From the NCBI RefSeq assembly GCF_040807025.1, contig NC_090964.1:2542001-2606000 (forward strand): a stretch of DNA of 64,000 bases, read 5' to 3'. Under the pieces are notes generated by a model. It saw nothing but the letters and a program-made list of their open reading frames with translations, did not search any database and was not told where the DNA came from. The translations under genes and the position numbers were made by a program. Positions 50,881 to 63,689 of the stretch are shown in pieces. Source of the stretch: Struthio camelus. Lineage: Eukaryota > Chordata > Aves > Struthioniformes > Struthionidae. Numbering within the stretch: position 1 is the first letter of the stretch; each line of letters opens with the position of its first letter.

Positions 50881-51532
50881 ATTATTTTTTATGCTTCTAG
50901 ATTCTATCTGTTCAGAGGAATGTTATTTTCAGCTTTTTTTTCCATTTTCTTTTTCCAGTGTAACATTGCTCACTTCCCCTACAAAAAACCCATAGCAAGA
51001 TAAAAGCAAACACAAGGAAGAGATGAGGAAGAAAAAAATGGAGCAAAAAATAACAACTTCATTCAAATCGTTGGATAAAAAGAAAAAAAGAAAATAAAAA
51101 TTGCTCAAAAATTTTAAAATTTGAACATTGAAAAATTTCATAAAGATCTTTTCCCCCCAATTTACAGAATAAAAATGACTTTTAGATTTTTTTTTTTTTG
51201 GCTGATATCATTTTACAGGTCTAGTTTCTAATTTATAATTTTCTGTAAAGTTGTAGACTAGAGGAAGTAATCAGTTGCCTGCACATTCTGCCTTTCTCTT
51301 TTCTCCTGACTCAAGAGGCCAAGGTCAGAGTCTTCATGAGGAACTATGAACCAGAAGATCGCAATTTTTCTTCCATTCCCAACTGGACCTTTCTCCTTTT
51401 TTTTCTGCTCCATCTTTTTGCCACTGAGATAACTGCACATCTGTAAAGGTAAAGCGGAGGTAACGTCTGGACTCCCCGGGGGAAGACACACAAACACAAG
51501 GCACACTATGCTCAATGAGTATTTGTTACAAA
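50881..51532. other. AT-rich spacer end
   Basis: Low-complexity AT-rich sequence with a T run at 51187-51199 is present. Nothing else is recognised. Confidence 0.5.
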
Positions 51533-54377
51533 ATCACAGAATGGTTAAGGTTGGAAGGGACCTCTGGAGATCAGCTAGTCCAAACCCCCTGCTCAAGCAG
51601 GGTCCTCTAGAGCACGCTGCCCAGGATCGCGTCCAGATGGGTTTTGAATAGCTCCAGCGAAGGAGACTCCACTACCTCTCTGGGCAACCTGTTCCAATGC
51701 TCTGTCACCCTCACAGCCAAGAAGCTTTTCCTCAGGTTCAGATGGAACTTGCTGTGGTTCAGTTTCTGCCCGTTGCCTCTTGTCCTGTTGCTGGGCACCA
51801 CGGAGAAGAGACTGGCCTCATCCTCGCGACACCCTCCCTTCAGGTATTCGTACACATTGGTGAGATCCCCTCTCAGTCTTCTCTTCTCCAGGCTCAACAG
51901 GCCCAGCTCTTGCAGTCTTTCTTCATAGGAGAGGTGCTCCAGCCCTCTAATCATCTTGGTAGCCCTCCGCTGGACTCTCTCCAGGAGTGCCATGTCTCTC
52001 CTGTACTGGGGAGCCCAGAGTTGGACACCGTACTCCAGGTGGGGCCTCCCCAGGGCTGAGGAGAGGGGCAGGATCACCTCCCTCCACCTGCTGGCAACAC
52101 TCTGCCTGATGCACCCCAGGATACCCTTGGCCTTCTTGGCCACAAGGGCACATTGCTGCCTCATGCTGAACTTGTTGCCCCCCAGGACTCCCAGGTCCTT
52201 CTCTGCAGAGCTGCTTCCCAGCAGGTCAACCCCCAGCCTGTACTGGTGCCTGGGGTTACTCCTCCCCAGGGGCAGGACCCTGCGCTTGCCTATGTTGAAC
52301 TTCAGGAGGTTCCTCTCCACCCAACTCTCCAGCCTCTCCAGGTCCCGCTGAATGGCAGCACAGCCTTCTGGTGTGTCAGCCACTCCTCCCAGTTTTGTGT
52401 CATCAGCAAACTTGCCGGGGAGGTGCACTCTGTCCCTTCCTCCAGGTCATTGATGAATATGTTGAACAAGACTGGAGCCAGCACTGACCCCTGGGGGACA
52501 ACACTAGCCACAGGCCTCCAACTTGACTCTGCGCCATTCACCACAACCCTCTGAGCTCGGCCATCCAGCCCGTTCTCAATCCACCTCACTGTCTGCTCAT
52601 CTAGCCCCCACTTCCTGAGCTTCCCTAGGAGGATGTGATGGGAGACAGTGTCCAAAGCCTTGCTGAAGTGAAGGCAGACAACATCCACTGCTCTGCCCTC
52701 ATCTACCCAGCCAGTCATTCCATCCGAGAAGGCTATCAGGTTGCTCAAGCATGATTTCCCCTTGGTGAATCCATGCTGACTACTCCTGATCACCTTCTTG
52801 TCCTCCACATGCTTAGTGAGGACCTCCAGGAGGAGCTGTTCCATCACCTTGCCAGGGATGGAGGTGAGGCTGACAGGCCCGTAGTTTCCTGGCTCCTCCT
52901 CCTTGCCCTTTGGGAAGACTGGCGTGACACTGGCTTTCTTCCAGGCCCCAGGCACCTCTCCTGATCTCCAGGACCTTTCCAAGATGATGGAGAGTGGCCT
53001 AGCAAGAACATCCGCCAGCTCCCTCAGCTCTCGTGGGTGCATCCCATCGGGGCCCATGGACTTGTGGATGTCAAGTTTGGGCAAAAGATCTCTAACCTGA
53101 TCCTCCTCCACCAAGGGAGAGTCTTCCTTTCTCCAGACTTCCTCTCTTGTCCCCAAGGTCTGGGATTCCTGAGGACTGGCCTTAGCAGGAAAGACTGAAG
53201 CAAAGGCAGCATTCAATAACTCTGCCTTCTCTGTATCCTTTGTCACCAGGGCACCCGTCCCATTCAGCAGTGGGCCCACGTTTTCCCTAGTCTTCCTTTT
53301 GCTATGATGCATTTGAAGAAGCCCCTTCTTGTTGTCCCTGACCTCCCTTGCCAGATTTAATTCCAAATGGGCCTTAGCCTTCCTCGTCACATCCCTGCAC
53401 GCTCTGACAACGTCCCTGTATTCCTCCCAAGTGGCCTGTCCCCTTTTCCACATTCTGTACACTTCCTTCTTCTGCTGGAGTTTGGCCAGGAGTTCCTTGC
53501 TCATCCGTGCAGGTCTCCTGCCCACTTTGCTCGACTTCTTCCTCAGAGGGATGCACCCATCTTGAGCCTGGAGGAAGTGATGCTTGAATATTAACCAGCT
53601 TTCTTGGACCCCTCTTCCTTCTAGGGCCCTACCCCAGGAGATTCCCCTAGGTAGGTCCCTCAAGAGGCCAAAGTCAGCTCTCCTGAAGTCCAGCGTTGCA
53701 ATCCTACCCATTGCCCTGCTCCCTCCTCGCAGGATCCTGAACTCCACCATCTCATGGTCACTGCAGCCAAGGCTGCCCCCAGCCTTCACATCTCCAACTA
53801 GACCTTCTTTGTTCGTTAGTACAAGGTCTAGCATTGCACCTCTCCTCGTTGGCGTCTCCACCACCTGGGTCAAGAAATTATCCTCAATCCTCTGCAGGAA
53901 CCTCTTTGACTGTTTGTGCCTAGCTGTGCTGTCTTCCCAAGCTGTGCTGTCAGGGTGGTTGAAGTCTCCCATGAGAACCAGGGCCTGTGATCGTGAGGCT
54001 ACTTCCAGCTGTCTGTAGAAGGCCTCATCGATGACTTCCTCCTGATCTGGGGGCCTGTAGTAGACCCCCACAACAGTGTCACCCATGTTACCCTGCCCTT
54101 TAATCCTTACCCATAGGCTCTCAACTTGCTCTTCATCCACCCCGAGGCAGAGCTCCACACATTCTAGCTGCTCCCTCACATGAAGAGCAATTCCACCACC
54201 TTGCCTTCCTGGCCTGTCTTTCCTAAAAAGCACGTAGCCATCCATGGCAGCATTCCAGTCATGCCAGCTATCCCATCATGTCTCTAACTGCAGCGAGATC
54301 ATGGCCCTGCAACTGCACACAGATCTCTAACTCTTCCTGCTTATTCCCAATGCTGCGTGCATTGATGTACAGGAAAT
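51533..54377 (-). mobile_element. Long CR1 LINE, right arm (nearly complete ORF2)
   Basis: This is the inverted twin of 40910-43754. It has the same 5' truncation point within the arm and the same 3' UTR. It has one octamer fewer at the 3' tail. Confidence 0.95.
51607..54372 (-). pseudogene. CR1 ORF2, right arm, broken in the same places
   Basis: The 647-codon frame 54245-52302 (endonuclease and most of reverse transcriptase) and the 273-codon frame 52428-51607 (FADD and C-terminus) match the left copy, except for Gly in place of Glu in '[10 protein letters not shown]' (52948). The upstream TGA (54278-54276) and both frameshifts are shared. The lesions therefore existed before the arms were duplicated, or were spread by conversion afterwards. 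Confidence 0.93.
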
Positions 54378-54913
54378 CTATGAATATGAGACCAAGAGAA
54401 GAGTCCAGGAGCTATCACGATGTTAGGTAAGGTCTCTGCTTCTGTACCGAGTGATCAGGTTCACTTTCCTGACCAGGCAGGGTACTGTCACTTGGGATGT
54501 GTTAAAAACTGATGGCATGGGGAGGACAGGTTATATTGTCAGCTGTAGAAATCGTCTTGACTGAGAAAACCTTCCTCTGAGGAGCAAATAGCAAGAAAAT
54601 GTAAAACAGTCTGTTTTGTTTTATACGATCAGTAGCATTAGAACAAGACTTAATGAGCCATGTAAATGACACTGCAAGTAACTGTCAGATCTCTGCAGCA
54701 TCAAGCGCTGCCACAGTGAAAGCAGGGCTCCCAAAATGATGACATACATTGTGAGAGTTCTGTGAAACAAGTGGCATTTCACTGAATTTCTGATAAACTA
54801 CACTTTTGCATGGGACAGTTGTTGATGTTCATCCTAAATATCATTGAGGTGATTTGCCAGAGGAAGAAATCATCAATAAGTAAAGCAAATACTCTTTTAC
54901 AAGAAGAAAGACT
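54378..54913. other. Sequence between CR1 copies in the right arm
   Basis: Mirror of 40374-40909. It is unrecognised. Confidence 0.4.
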
Positions 54914-55078
54914 CCTCCGGAGTCTCCTTCGCTGGAGATATTCAAAACCCGTCTGGATGTGATCCTGGGCAATCTGCTCTAGAGGACCCTGCTTGAGCAG
55001 GGAGGTTGGACTAGATGATCTCCAGAGGTCCCATCCAACCTAAATGATTCTGTGATTCTGTGATTCTGTGATTCTGTG
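54914..55078 (+). mobile_element. CR1 3'-end fragment in the right arm
   Basis: Mirror of 40209-40373. The last ORF2 codons, the 3' UTR and four 'attctgtg' units can be read on the plus strand. Confidence 0.95.
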
Positions 55079-56014
55079 AAAGCAGCTAGTCTTCCAGGCT
55101 GGATCCCTGGGGCATCAACGGCATTGCAAGCAGCACAAACCATATTCCTCAGCCAAAAGCTGCCGCTTGAGCAACAGAAACTCCTCATGATTGTGAGCCT
55201 CTCCTTTAGCCTTGCAGGGGGAGAGGGGAGGAACTGTCAGAGAAGTGAAGAGCAACATGGCAGAATAGTTTGAGGAACGGGACTGCAATACCTTGCCCAA
55301 CTAACACAGTGCCCGCCTGAGCAATGAGAGATAGCTAAGGGGTGAAGCAATGGATTACCTCTGAAAATAGGATATTTCACTGGAGAGTAGTTCCACCATG
55401 GGAGGAAAGGTCTGCAGTTTTGTATTGAGCATCTGTAGCAGAGTTGGAAAAAAAAATTGTTTTACAACTATCACTTCCTTTTCTTGACCATAGATCACCC
55501 TTCAAAAAAAAAGGTACTGCCATGACATAAATTATATTAATAGACAGTCTTTTGTGTATTATTCGCATTTTCATGTTAAAAATGAGAAGTCCAGAAAAAT
55601 GAACTGTCCAACTCAGATAGACTTTGAAGTTGGACAACACAATTTGAAAAGAATGATGAAAGTGAGAAATGGGTAATTACAGAGTTAAGAATGAAAAGAA
55701 TGCACATCTGAATGGATAAAAGATGCCTCTCTCTTGCCCAGGAACAAACTACCTTCTAATGCCCATTCTAATGATCTCACAGTCATGCCTTGTTTTACTA
55801 GGAGAAAGAGGTAATGTACCAATATAGGCTAACTCATCTGCTAGAGCCTTTACAGACTGTACTTTCTATCTATGGCACCTGGAGGCTGCTTTTACAGTGT
55901 CATATTAGCTGGGGTCGCCAGACTGCCACCGACGTGCAAGCTACCATTGAGGTGCTGACTGGCGTGTCCTGAATAGTGACGGCTCACGATGTGCAGAGTG
56001 CATTAGATGCTTAG
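55079..56014. other. Unrecognised non-CR1 sequence inside the right arm
   Basis: Mirror of 39273-40208. No gene or repeat family is recognised. Confidence 0.6.
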
Positions 56015-59000
56015 CTGGGACAGTCTTGGTTCTTTGAAGTACATGGGAGCACAGTGATTCCTGGGTATGACTCTTGTCATCCGAGGCAGGAGAAGCTGGT
56101 CTTACTGCATAAGTGACACTGCATTTTTCTATATAGCTACAGGGACTTTCTCAAGAACAAGGTTTATTCCTGATGTGAAGACTCTATTTGATGGAGACCA
56201 CCATGACCAGGAAGTTCCTGCAATAGCCAATAACCTAACTCAAGCCCAGGAGCCTCCTGCACTTCTTGGGTCTCATCAGATCTGTCTCTATTCCTGCAGG
56301 TTGTCCCCCAGCAGTGCAGTTCAGCCTGCGCTGGGCGGAGCTGGTGTGGTTCATCTCTCCCTTCCCAAAGGCATCTGCTGCAGAGGAGGAGGTGGACAGT
56401 TTCTGCAGAAGACTCAAACCAGCCCAGCCACTACTGCAGACACCTCACTGACATTTCTGGGTGGTAGATGACCATATTCGCTTGTGATGTGTAAGGACAG
56501 TTTTGTTCTCACATGATCAACATCTACACCCTGATCTCATCCCCAGAATGAATGTGCACCTATCAGTAATATCTGTCTTTCTTCGCAGTCTTGTTCATTG
56601 CAAGTGCCTCCACTTGGGAAGAGATTTTACCACCTGGCTCCCTAGAGCAGGTGGAAAGATGCTAGGCCATGGAAGAGTCTCTCATCACGATCACAGAACT
56701 CCCTCCTGGGAGCACATTTGACACAACTGCCCCAAACAAGGCTACCTCCTTCACCTCAATTTAGGCAGAAGAGGGCAGAACAAGCAACTCCTTGTTTGAA
56801 CAGTATCCTGTAAGGATCACTTTCCCGGAGTGACTTTCTTCTTCTTTTTCCTGCTGTGGGGAGGTTTCAAGTCTGCCTCCCAAAGAACAAAACCTGTCTG
56901 CCCTAGAAGTAATGGTGACAGCTATCCCTGTTGTTTTCAAGTAGTCCTTGCAAAGCTGCCACTAGCACAGCATGTAAATTATGAGAACACCTATGACAAC
57001 ACAGCTGTCTCCCTGGGAGTGTAGATGAGAGATGTAAATCATCAGCTGGAAGTACTCATCTCTCCCCAGTGTCTTTCCTAACTTAAGCACTTCAGTCAAG
57101 TGCTGGAGTAAATCCAGCCATAGAGAATCTTGCTTTTGGTGTAGATGATCCTTATCCTGTTCTAGATGGTAGCTTGGAGAGGTAGTACAGAGAGGGTCTC
57201 ACCTCAGCTAGTCCCAGACATCCCAGAGCTAGTTCTCTCAGTCTGAAGTAGTCTTCTAGGCTTCCCTTATTGTAAGCAGAAATAGATATATCTGAGTGGG
57301 TTTACTGAACATTCAAAAGCAGTCATGTGAGCAATCCCCAGGAAGAGGAGGTTGAGCTATCCATCTGGTAGTTAAAGGGATCAGACTTAGGTAGCAATTA
57401 GACATATAAAGTTTGATGAGATTAACCCTGCTTTGGAAGGTAGATTCTTTTAAAAATCCAGTAGCCATGTGATAAATCTGTATCAAAATGATGTATTGAC
57501 ATTTACTTTTCCTGACTTTGGAGTGATTAAGCCATGGAGGCTTAATATGTTTTATGGAATTTCCTACGTGACCAGATAGGAAAAAAAATCTTTACATCTC
57601 AGTAGTTTAGGAATAGTAGCATTCAAAATATCATTCTTCTGCACACATTCTCAATCCCTAAGATGAATCTGAGCCTAACTCCCACAAAACTCTTCCTGAG
57701 TCATTCCACTACCAACAGAGTGTGAATATTTCCTATTCAGTGCAAACATGTGCTCTTGCAAGAAGCCCATCCTTTGCTCTGAAAGAAGGTAAAAAGGACA
57801 TGTTCGTTTCAAGTTAAATATCAAACCCAACTCTAAACCCAAGAGCATCTACCTTTAAAAGCAAAGTGGAGTCAAACCATCAGGCTGTGGACTTGACAGA
57901 GAAATCAATGAGGATAAGGCAATACTGTGATTGCTTTCCATAGCTCTAATTGCATGAAACATTTAATTCTGGTCAGATGGCAGGTCCAGGTCCCACAGCA
58001 TTCTGTAAGATGCAGGCAAATCAGAGGAAGGTCTAACGGACCTCAGCCTAACAGAGCTGCAATCTGAACCAGGGCTTTGGAATTGCATGCAATGTGGCTG
58101 TTCTGTGCGTACTTTCCCGGGAGCACATTGTCTTTTAAATAGAGACATCTTCTTTCTTGTAAAGCAAATGTGTACTCCTTTTATTTTGGAGCCTCTTTAA
58201 TAATTATTTTTGGAATTATTTTAATCATTAAAAGCAAAATACTGACTTTTAACCAGAACAAATTTTATTTTTCCCAGAAGTGTGATTTCTGAGCCATTGT
58301 GGGACCCTATTAAAATCAACCTGTCCCTCATACCCTCATATTAATTAATAATAGATCTTTATTTATAAATGTAATATTGTAGTCCATCAATAGCCATGTG
58401 GTGTCCAAAAGGAACATCTTGATCTAGTTAGTGCTATTATGTAATGACAAATGAGAAGTGTAGTTCTTAAGACAGAAGAGGAGTTTGCAACACAGAAATA
58501 GGACGCAAACAAGCAAATGCTTAAGGCAAGAGCTTGTAAGGGAAGATCTGCCAATCAGTCTCTCTCACTAAAGACAAAACTAAAGACAACAGTGATTTGA
58601 ACCAGGACATTCTCACAAGAGCTGTATATCAGCTCACTTTTCTAGAGGAAAACGTGTAAAGTATCAATAATAGAACAGACAACAGTTTCCATTGGCTATG
58701 TCACCACAGCTTTTTAGGACATTCCCAATCTCTGTGCTTGTGATGGCACACCAACCTGGATCTTCCTGTGTAGCAATGTACCTCTGAGGGCACTGGCTGT
58801 GTTCTACCAGGATTGTCATTGTTGCATAACTAGCAAGGCACCTTTTGCAACCATATTAAGCCCGACTTGTTGGTACACATGTCCCACTGTGCTGTGTATA
58901 TCAAAGATCTTACCCACCTTTGCTCTCAGCAGGGATTTCCTCCTACTGTAGATGGGTCATCTAATCCAATCTAAAAATCTACAAGAGAGACATTTTTGCC

Positions 59001-60599
59001 TTATCTAGATTCACCCTACGCTTCCTTCACCATCAGTGGAAATCCAGTCAATGAATATGCAGAATGAGTCTTAGAGAAACAGGTAGCTAAGAGACCAGAG
59101 AGAAATCACATCCTAAATGTACCCTTTTCTTTCCCTGGCTATGAGGGATGTCCAGTGTGATAGCCTCTGCTGTAAATGTTTCTGTCATAGTAATCTGCAG
59201 TTAGGAGATGTGCTTGTCACCAGCTGAGGAAGGAGAAGTGGCGGGAGGCTCTTGTGGAGGACTAGCTGACATCTGCTCCCAAGGCTGTGTGCAAGATACT
59301 TCACCTGGCTCTGCAGCAGCAGTATATCCACATCTGGTCCAGAAGTGAGTGGGAAGCACAGGAAGAAACTGCTCACACTGTTAAAGCTGACCCATGTAGA
59401 GTCAGTACTGGTAAATCTACCATGGCTATCAGCACAGTGTTGACTGGCCTTTTAGTACCAAGGGTGGGTGTATCTCACTTAAACCTGTGCAAGTGGCATT
59501 CAGAGTTAGTCATTTGAGTCTTTTTATAGTCACTGGTGAGAAACAGGCCACATGCACCTAGTCAGTGGACATAGGATGTCTTTGAAACTCTCAGTTTTGG
59601 TCTACCCTGGCTGAGATATCAGTTGAACCAAATCTTTGAAATTAAAATAGAAACTTTTATTATCTGGCTTAAATGTAGAGGATTTGGAGCATAAGAGGTT
59701 GTAGTAGAGTCATAAATCTCAGCATGAGAGACTTTGATAGCAAAAGAGGTCAGAGTGTAGGATTATTGTGAACTTCAACAAGATTTGCCTTGCATTTACA
59801 TGACCCAGAGACTGTTTGGTGACATATGCAGGATCCATTGCTTTAGTGAGTTCTGTTCTCACCTCCACCTGACTGAAAATTACTCCCTTGTTCTTAGAGT
59901 TCATCAGCATATGTCTGAGGGAAAAAGTTGGATTTTCACCTCTTTGCGAAACTCAGCTGAAACCTACAACAACTAGCAGAAGTGGGACTGTCCTTCCTTG
60001 CCTTGTCCTGAGAGCTGTCCAAATGGGGATGAAGCCTGATGGTAACTCAGTGGAGGATTTATACAATTTTAATGCAGAATATTTGCACCATCCAATTCAC
60101 TGAATATTCCTCAGAACCCATTTGTTTTTCTGCTATCTTCCACCTACTGTTAAATGAAAAGATGAAGATAAGTACATCTGTTATATTAAAAATACCTGAC
60201 CTTAAGCTTCTAATTATACAATGACCAATTTACAGAAATGCTATATTTTAATCACTCTTCCCTATGCCAGAATAAATCATTTCTAAAAGCCAGTTCTAGC
60301 TACATTTACTGTCAGTGGGAGAAGTGCAAGTCAGCATTTTGTCACAGGTGTTAAACTTCACATGAAGAGTTGCATACAGCTATATTTAAGGGGTCTGTTT
60401 GAGGAAAGACACCCCCCCCCCCCTGGGGAGAGAGCTCTGGCATGAGAAGAACCATAAGATGTTGGCAATGCCTTCTGGAATAGGCAAAGCCATTTATCTA
60501 TCACAGCCTCGTGTTCCTCCCAGTGCAACCCCTTGATACTTCAGTTAAAACCTCAGTGGCTGATTCATTACAATTTTCTTTATTTTCTGTATGTGAATT
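56015..60599. other. Mostly unassigned noncoding stretch
   Basis: The one item worth noting, a candidate terminal exon at 56300-56451, is listed separately. A C run lies at 60412-60423. No repeat family is recognised. Confidence 0.45.
56300..56451 (+). other. Candidate terminal coding exon (unidentified)
   Basis: A good 3' splice acceptor ('ctgtctctattcctgcag') is followed by about 50 open codons. They are GC-rich at third positions and protein-like ('VQFSLRWAELVWFISPFP', then an acidic stretch and 'SFCRRLKPAQPLL') and end in TGA. I do not recognise the protein and see no neighbouring exon, so chance is a real alternative. Confidence 0.2.
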
Positions 60600-60860
60600 G
60601 CAGAATTATAGAATAATTTAGATTGTAAAAGATCTCAGGGAGTCATCTTGTCCACCCTCCTGCCTAAAGCATGATCAGCTTTGAAGTTGGATTAATTCTG
60701 AAGTTAGATGAGTTGCTGAGGACCTCGAGTGTTGAATATCTTCAAGGATGGAGCCTCCACAACCTTATTGGGCTGTTCTGCCAGTGCTTTGCCACCCACT
60801 CCAAGCGTGAAAACATTTTTCCTAATTGACCTTGCTCTTTAGAAACCTGGAGGTGGTCAC
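60600..60860 (-). mobile_element. Old CR1 3'-end fragment (minus strand)
   Basis: 'gcagaattatagaataatttagattgtaaaagatctcagggagtcatcttgtcca' is the diverged tail and 3' UTR complement. It is followed by 'gaatatcttcaaggatggagcctccacaacc', 'cagtgctttgccacc' and 'gaaaacatttttcctaa', complement of the ORF2 C-terminus. It belongs to an older subfamily. Confidence 0.85.
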
Positions 60861-63689
60861 TCATATCCCACTAACAGCCTAAGCCACAGAATTCCAGCCT
60901 GTTGGCTATTTTCCAGGACTTACAGTTTGCATGTAGTTAATGGGATCATAGCCTCCAACTCCTTTAGAACCTTTGAAAATCCCAACTGAACTGCCCCTTT
61001 TTTCTCATGTTTTGGAGTTTTCTTCAGCACACACCACATGGCATTCATCTAAATTATCAGAGTTCGTTTTGTTGGGCAGAACATGTTAGCCTTCATTTCT
61101 TGCTGTGCTCTTTGGCAATGCCTGACATAGGCTTGAGTCCATGTGCTCTGACTCACTCGATGAAGAGGCTGGGGGAGCTCTTATAGCTAGCTGATTTGCA
61201 GGCTGCCTCACTTCTTTAATTTATCCTTTCTGCCTGTGAGCATGTTTCTTATGCAAAACAGGACATCTTTGATATGGGATCCAAGTTTATGGCTCTTTTA
61301 TGGCACAGAACATCCCAGATGACCAGTTAGGGCCAGATTCTGGTTTGTTATGCTCCTTATTGGCACCGCATGCTTAGCACGCAGTGAGAAAGAGCGATCT
61401 GTCTAGAAAGGTAGGATCGCACAGACATTTTTCAGCTCAGGCAGATCCAGTCACTCTGAAATCATGTTTGCAGACTCTGGACTGCATAAGCCTATCCAGG
61501 CATATGGAGTGAAAGCTGAGAGTGGCTCCCACCAGATCTGGCTGGCTGAGTTTCCATGGGAGTATAACAGTGAGCTGTAAGTTGAAGCATGTGCTGCACC
61601 AGGTTTTCCTGGAAGAGGTGGTGCCAACCCATCTCTTGGGACAGTTTCTCCTCTCAGGGGAGCCACAACACCATTCCACATCCCTGTTGGCCAAACTGCA
61701 GAATTTGCCTGCACAAGGTCCAGAGCAATTCCCAGCCCACCAGCCACTAGAGAGAGGTGGACAGCACCTGCCAAGGTTGGCTGAAAGGATAAGGAGGTTG
61801 GTGGTAGGATGTCACAGGGTCTCTCTGGCTGCACTGCATCTCTTCTAGCCTTTCTAACCTTCCCTGCATGCTCACTCTTGGCTCTGTTCTGCTTAACACT
61901 GGGAATACTTGTTCAGTGGCTCATTTCACACTCAGATCAGAACCTGGAGGGGGCTGGAGAGGTGATAATGTTCTCCTCCTCACCTGAAAATGGCATTGCA
62001 CAGCCTTAAGTCACACTATGGCCTCTCTGTTAAGGAACTCCTGTGTAGTTTATTCCCAGTGCCAAAGTGATCTCTTTATTGGCTTTCAGTTTCTCTATCT
62101 TACTTGGAACTTGCTTTCTGGTCCTTCTGCTCAGTTGAATGGTGGTGTCTAAGCAAAGGGTGCAGTGTGGCAGCACCATATTACTGTAAAGGAGACAGCG
62201 TTGGAAAAACACCAGGCATAAGGGGGTGATGACGATGGGCCATACCACGGGCCAGGTTGTGCAGCACTGTGGCATAAGTATCAGAGTGCTCCAAGTGGCA
62301 GTCTTCCCACATGCAGTGAGAGCTGTAGGGTCTAAGCATATCTGAGATTTTCCCCTCCCAGCAGGACAACCACTACAGGAAGAGCCCTAAGTCCTTGGTG
62401 GCTGTCTACAAGCTAAACAATATGCACAAACAAAAGATCTTGCTATGAGAGCATCACAGATGGCTTAACTGGGCAAGGTATATCCAGCCATTGACTCTAA
62501 AGGGATTATACAGATTATAATTAAGTGAATGCACATTTATAAGTGACTTGGGCTCCTGCGCTGCACAGACTGTAGGTGGGACTGTGGATCAGAGCCACAG
62601 TTTGTAAAAGGACATGAAGGCAATGGTACAGATTAAAGGTCCGCCATCCCAGGATGTGGCCAAAAGCAGATGCCTAAGGAAGAGCATGAAAACAGGGCAT
62701 ATACATAAATACAAATAAATATACATATACATATACATAAATACAAATGTTTCCACAATCCAAGTCTTCAGAAATTTGTGGCTCATGAACTTTCTGAGCC
62801 AACAGCGGCATCTCTGTATTTATAGACCTTGAAAGGTTTTTCTGAGTATTCTTTTTTATAGAACTCATACATTTGGTTGATATTGATTCATTCTGAGGCA
62901 AACTGAACTGATAATACTTTTCCCTCAAAAAACTCCAGCACAGTTTTGTGTATACTGAGTTTCTTTGGTTATAAACTGACATTTTCAAATCTAAGCACTG
63001 CCCCAAGCCTGCAGCCAGAAAATCAGCTCAGCTCTCTGGGAACTCTGTGAGCTACATCTCTGTGCTTGGGAATGATGATGCAAGTATCTTAACAAAGCGA
63101 TGTGTTAGTGACAAGGAGAGCAGGAAGACAAAGAAGGTAATCTGTGATGAGCAATAACTCAGCTTCCAAAGAACAGTTGTGGTACTTAAGCCATCTTTTC
63201 TGTTCTTTCCCCCCCTCCCCCCCCCCACTGTTTGAACTGCTTGCATCCTACAGTATTACCCTGCTCACTGTGGATAACAAGCTCTGTGACTGTTCTTAGT
63301 GGACAGCAGGGACCTCCTCCCTGCTCCAGCTGACCCTGTAGTGTGAAATTCCCAATGGTCCTTCTGGATGCTCCAAAGATCTTTTCCCTAGTGATTTCCA
63401 CTGTTTAGCTTGAATTTTCCAGCAAAAGATACCATACTCAGCCTTTGCTATCCAACAAACAATTATCAAATAGAGCCTGGTCTTTTATTCAGGGGGGAGA
63501 TTTGCATCCTAACACTGATTAGGTTAGGGTGATCACTTGCTGCAGCACTTTCAGAGGCTAGAGTTGTCCTTTTATATTATTAGAACCTTAAAATTTCCTC
63601 AACTTTATTTTAAGAGACATGACTCCAAATATCATAAAACAGAGATTGCATATGATTGTATCTAAGCTCTTTTGAGCCCTTTTCATGCT
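60861..63689. other. Unassigned stretch with an AT microsatellite and C runs
   Basis: A minus-strand open segment at 62030-62275 has a protein-like hydrophobic stretch but is unidentified (see findings). An acatat/aaatac repeat lies at about 62698-62748, and interrupted C runs lie at 63209-63227. Confidence 0.45.

Larger units (their letters stand above)
51533..56014 (-). repeat. Right arm of the 4,482-bp inverted repeat
   Basis: This is the reverse complement of 39273-43754. Inner homology starts at 51533, inside the CR1 octamer tail ('atcacagaatgg'). Beyond it, toward the spacer, the sequence is 'tttgttaca', where the left arm has another octamer unit. Outer homology ends at 56014. The sequence outside ('ctgggacagtcttgg') has no CR1 shard, unlike the left side. 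Confidence 0.97.

Noticed and set aside
39273..56014. Interpreting the inverted repeat as a DNA transposon with long terminal inverted repeats
   Set aside because: The arms contain nested CR1 sequence. There is no transposase in the spacer and no target duplication next to the arms (outer flanks differ and one holds a CR1 shard).
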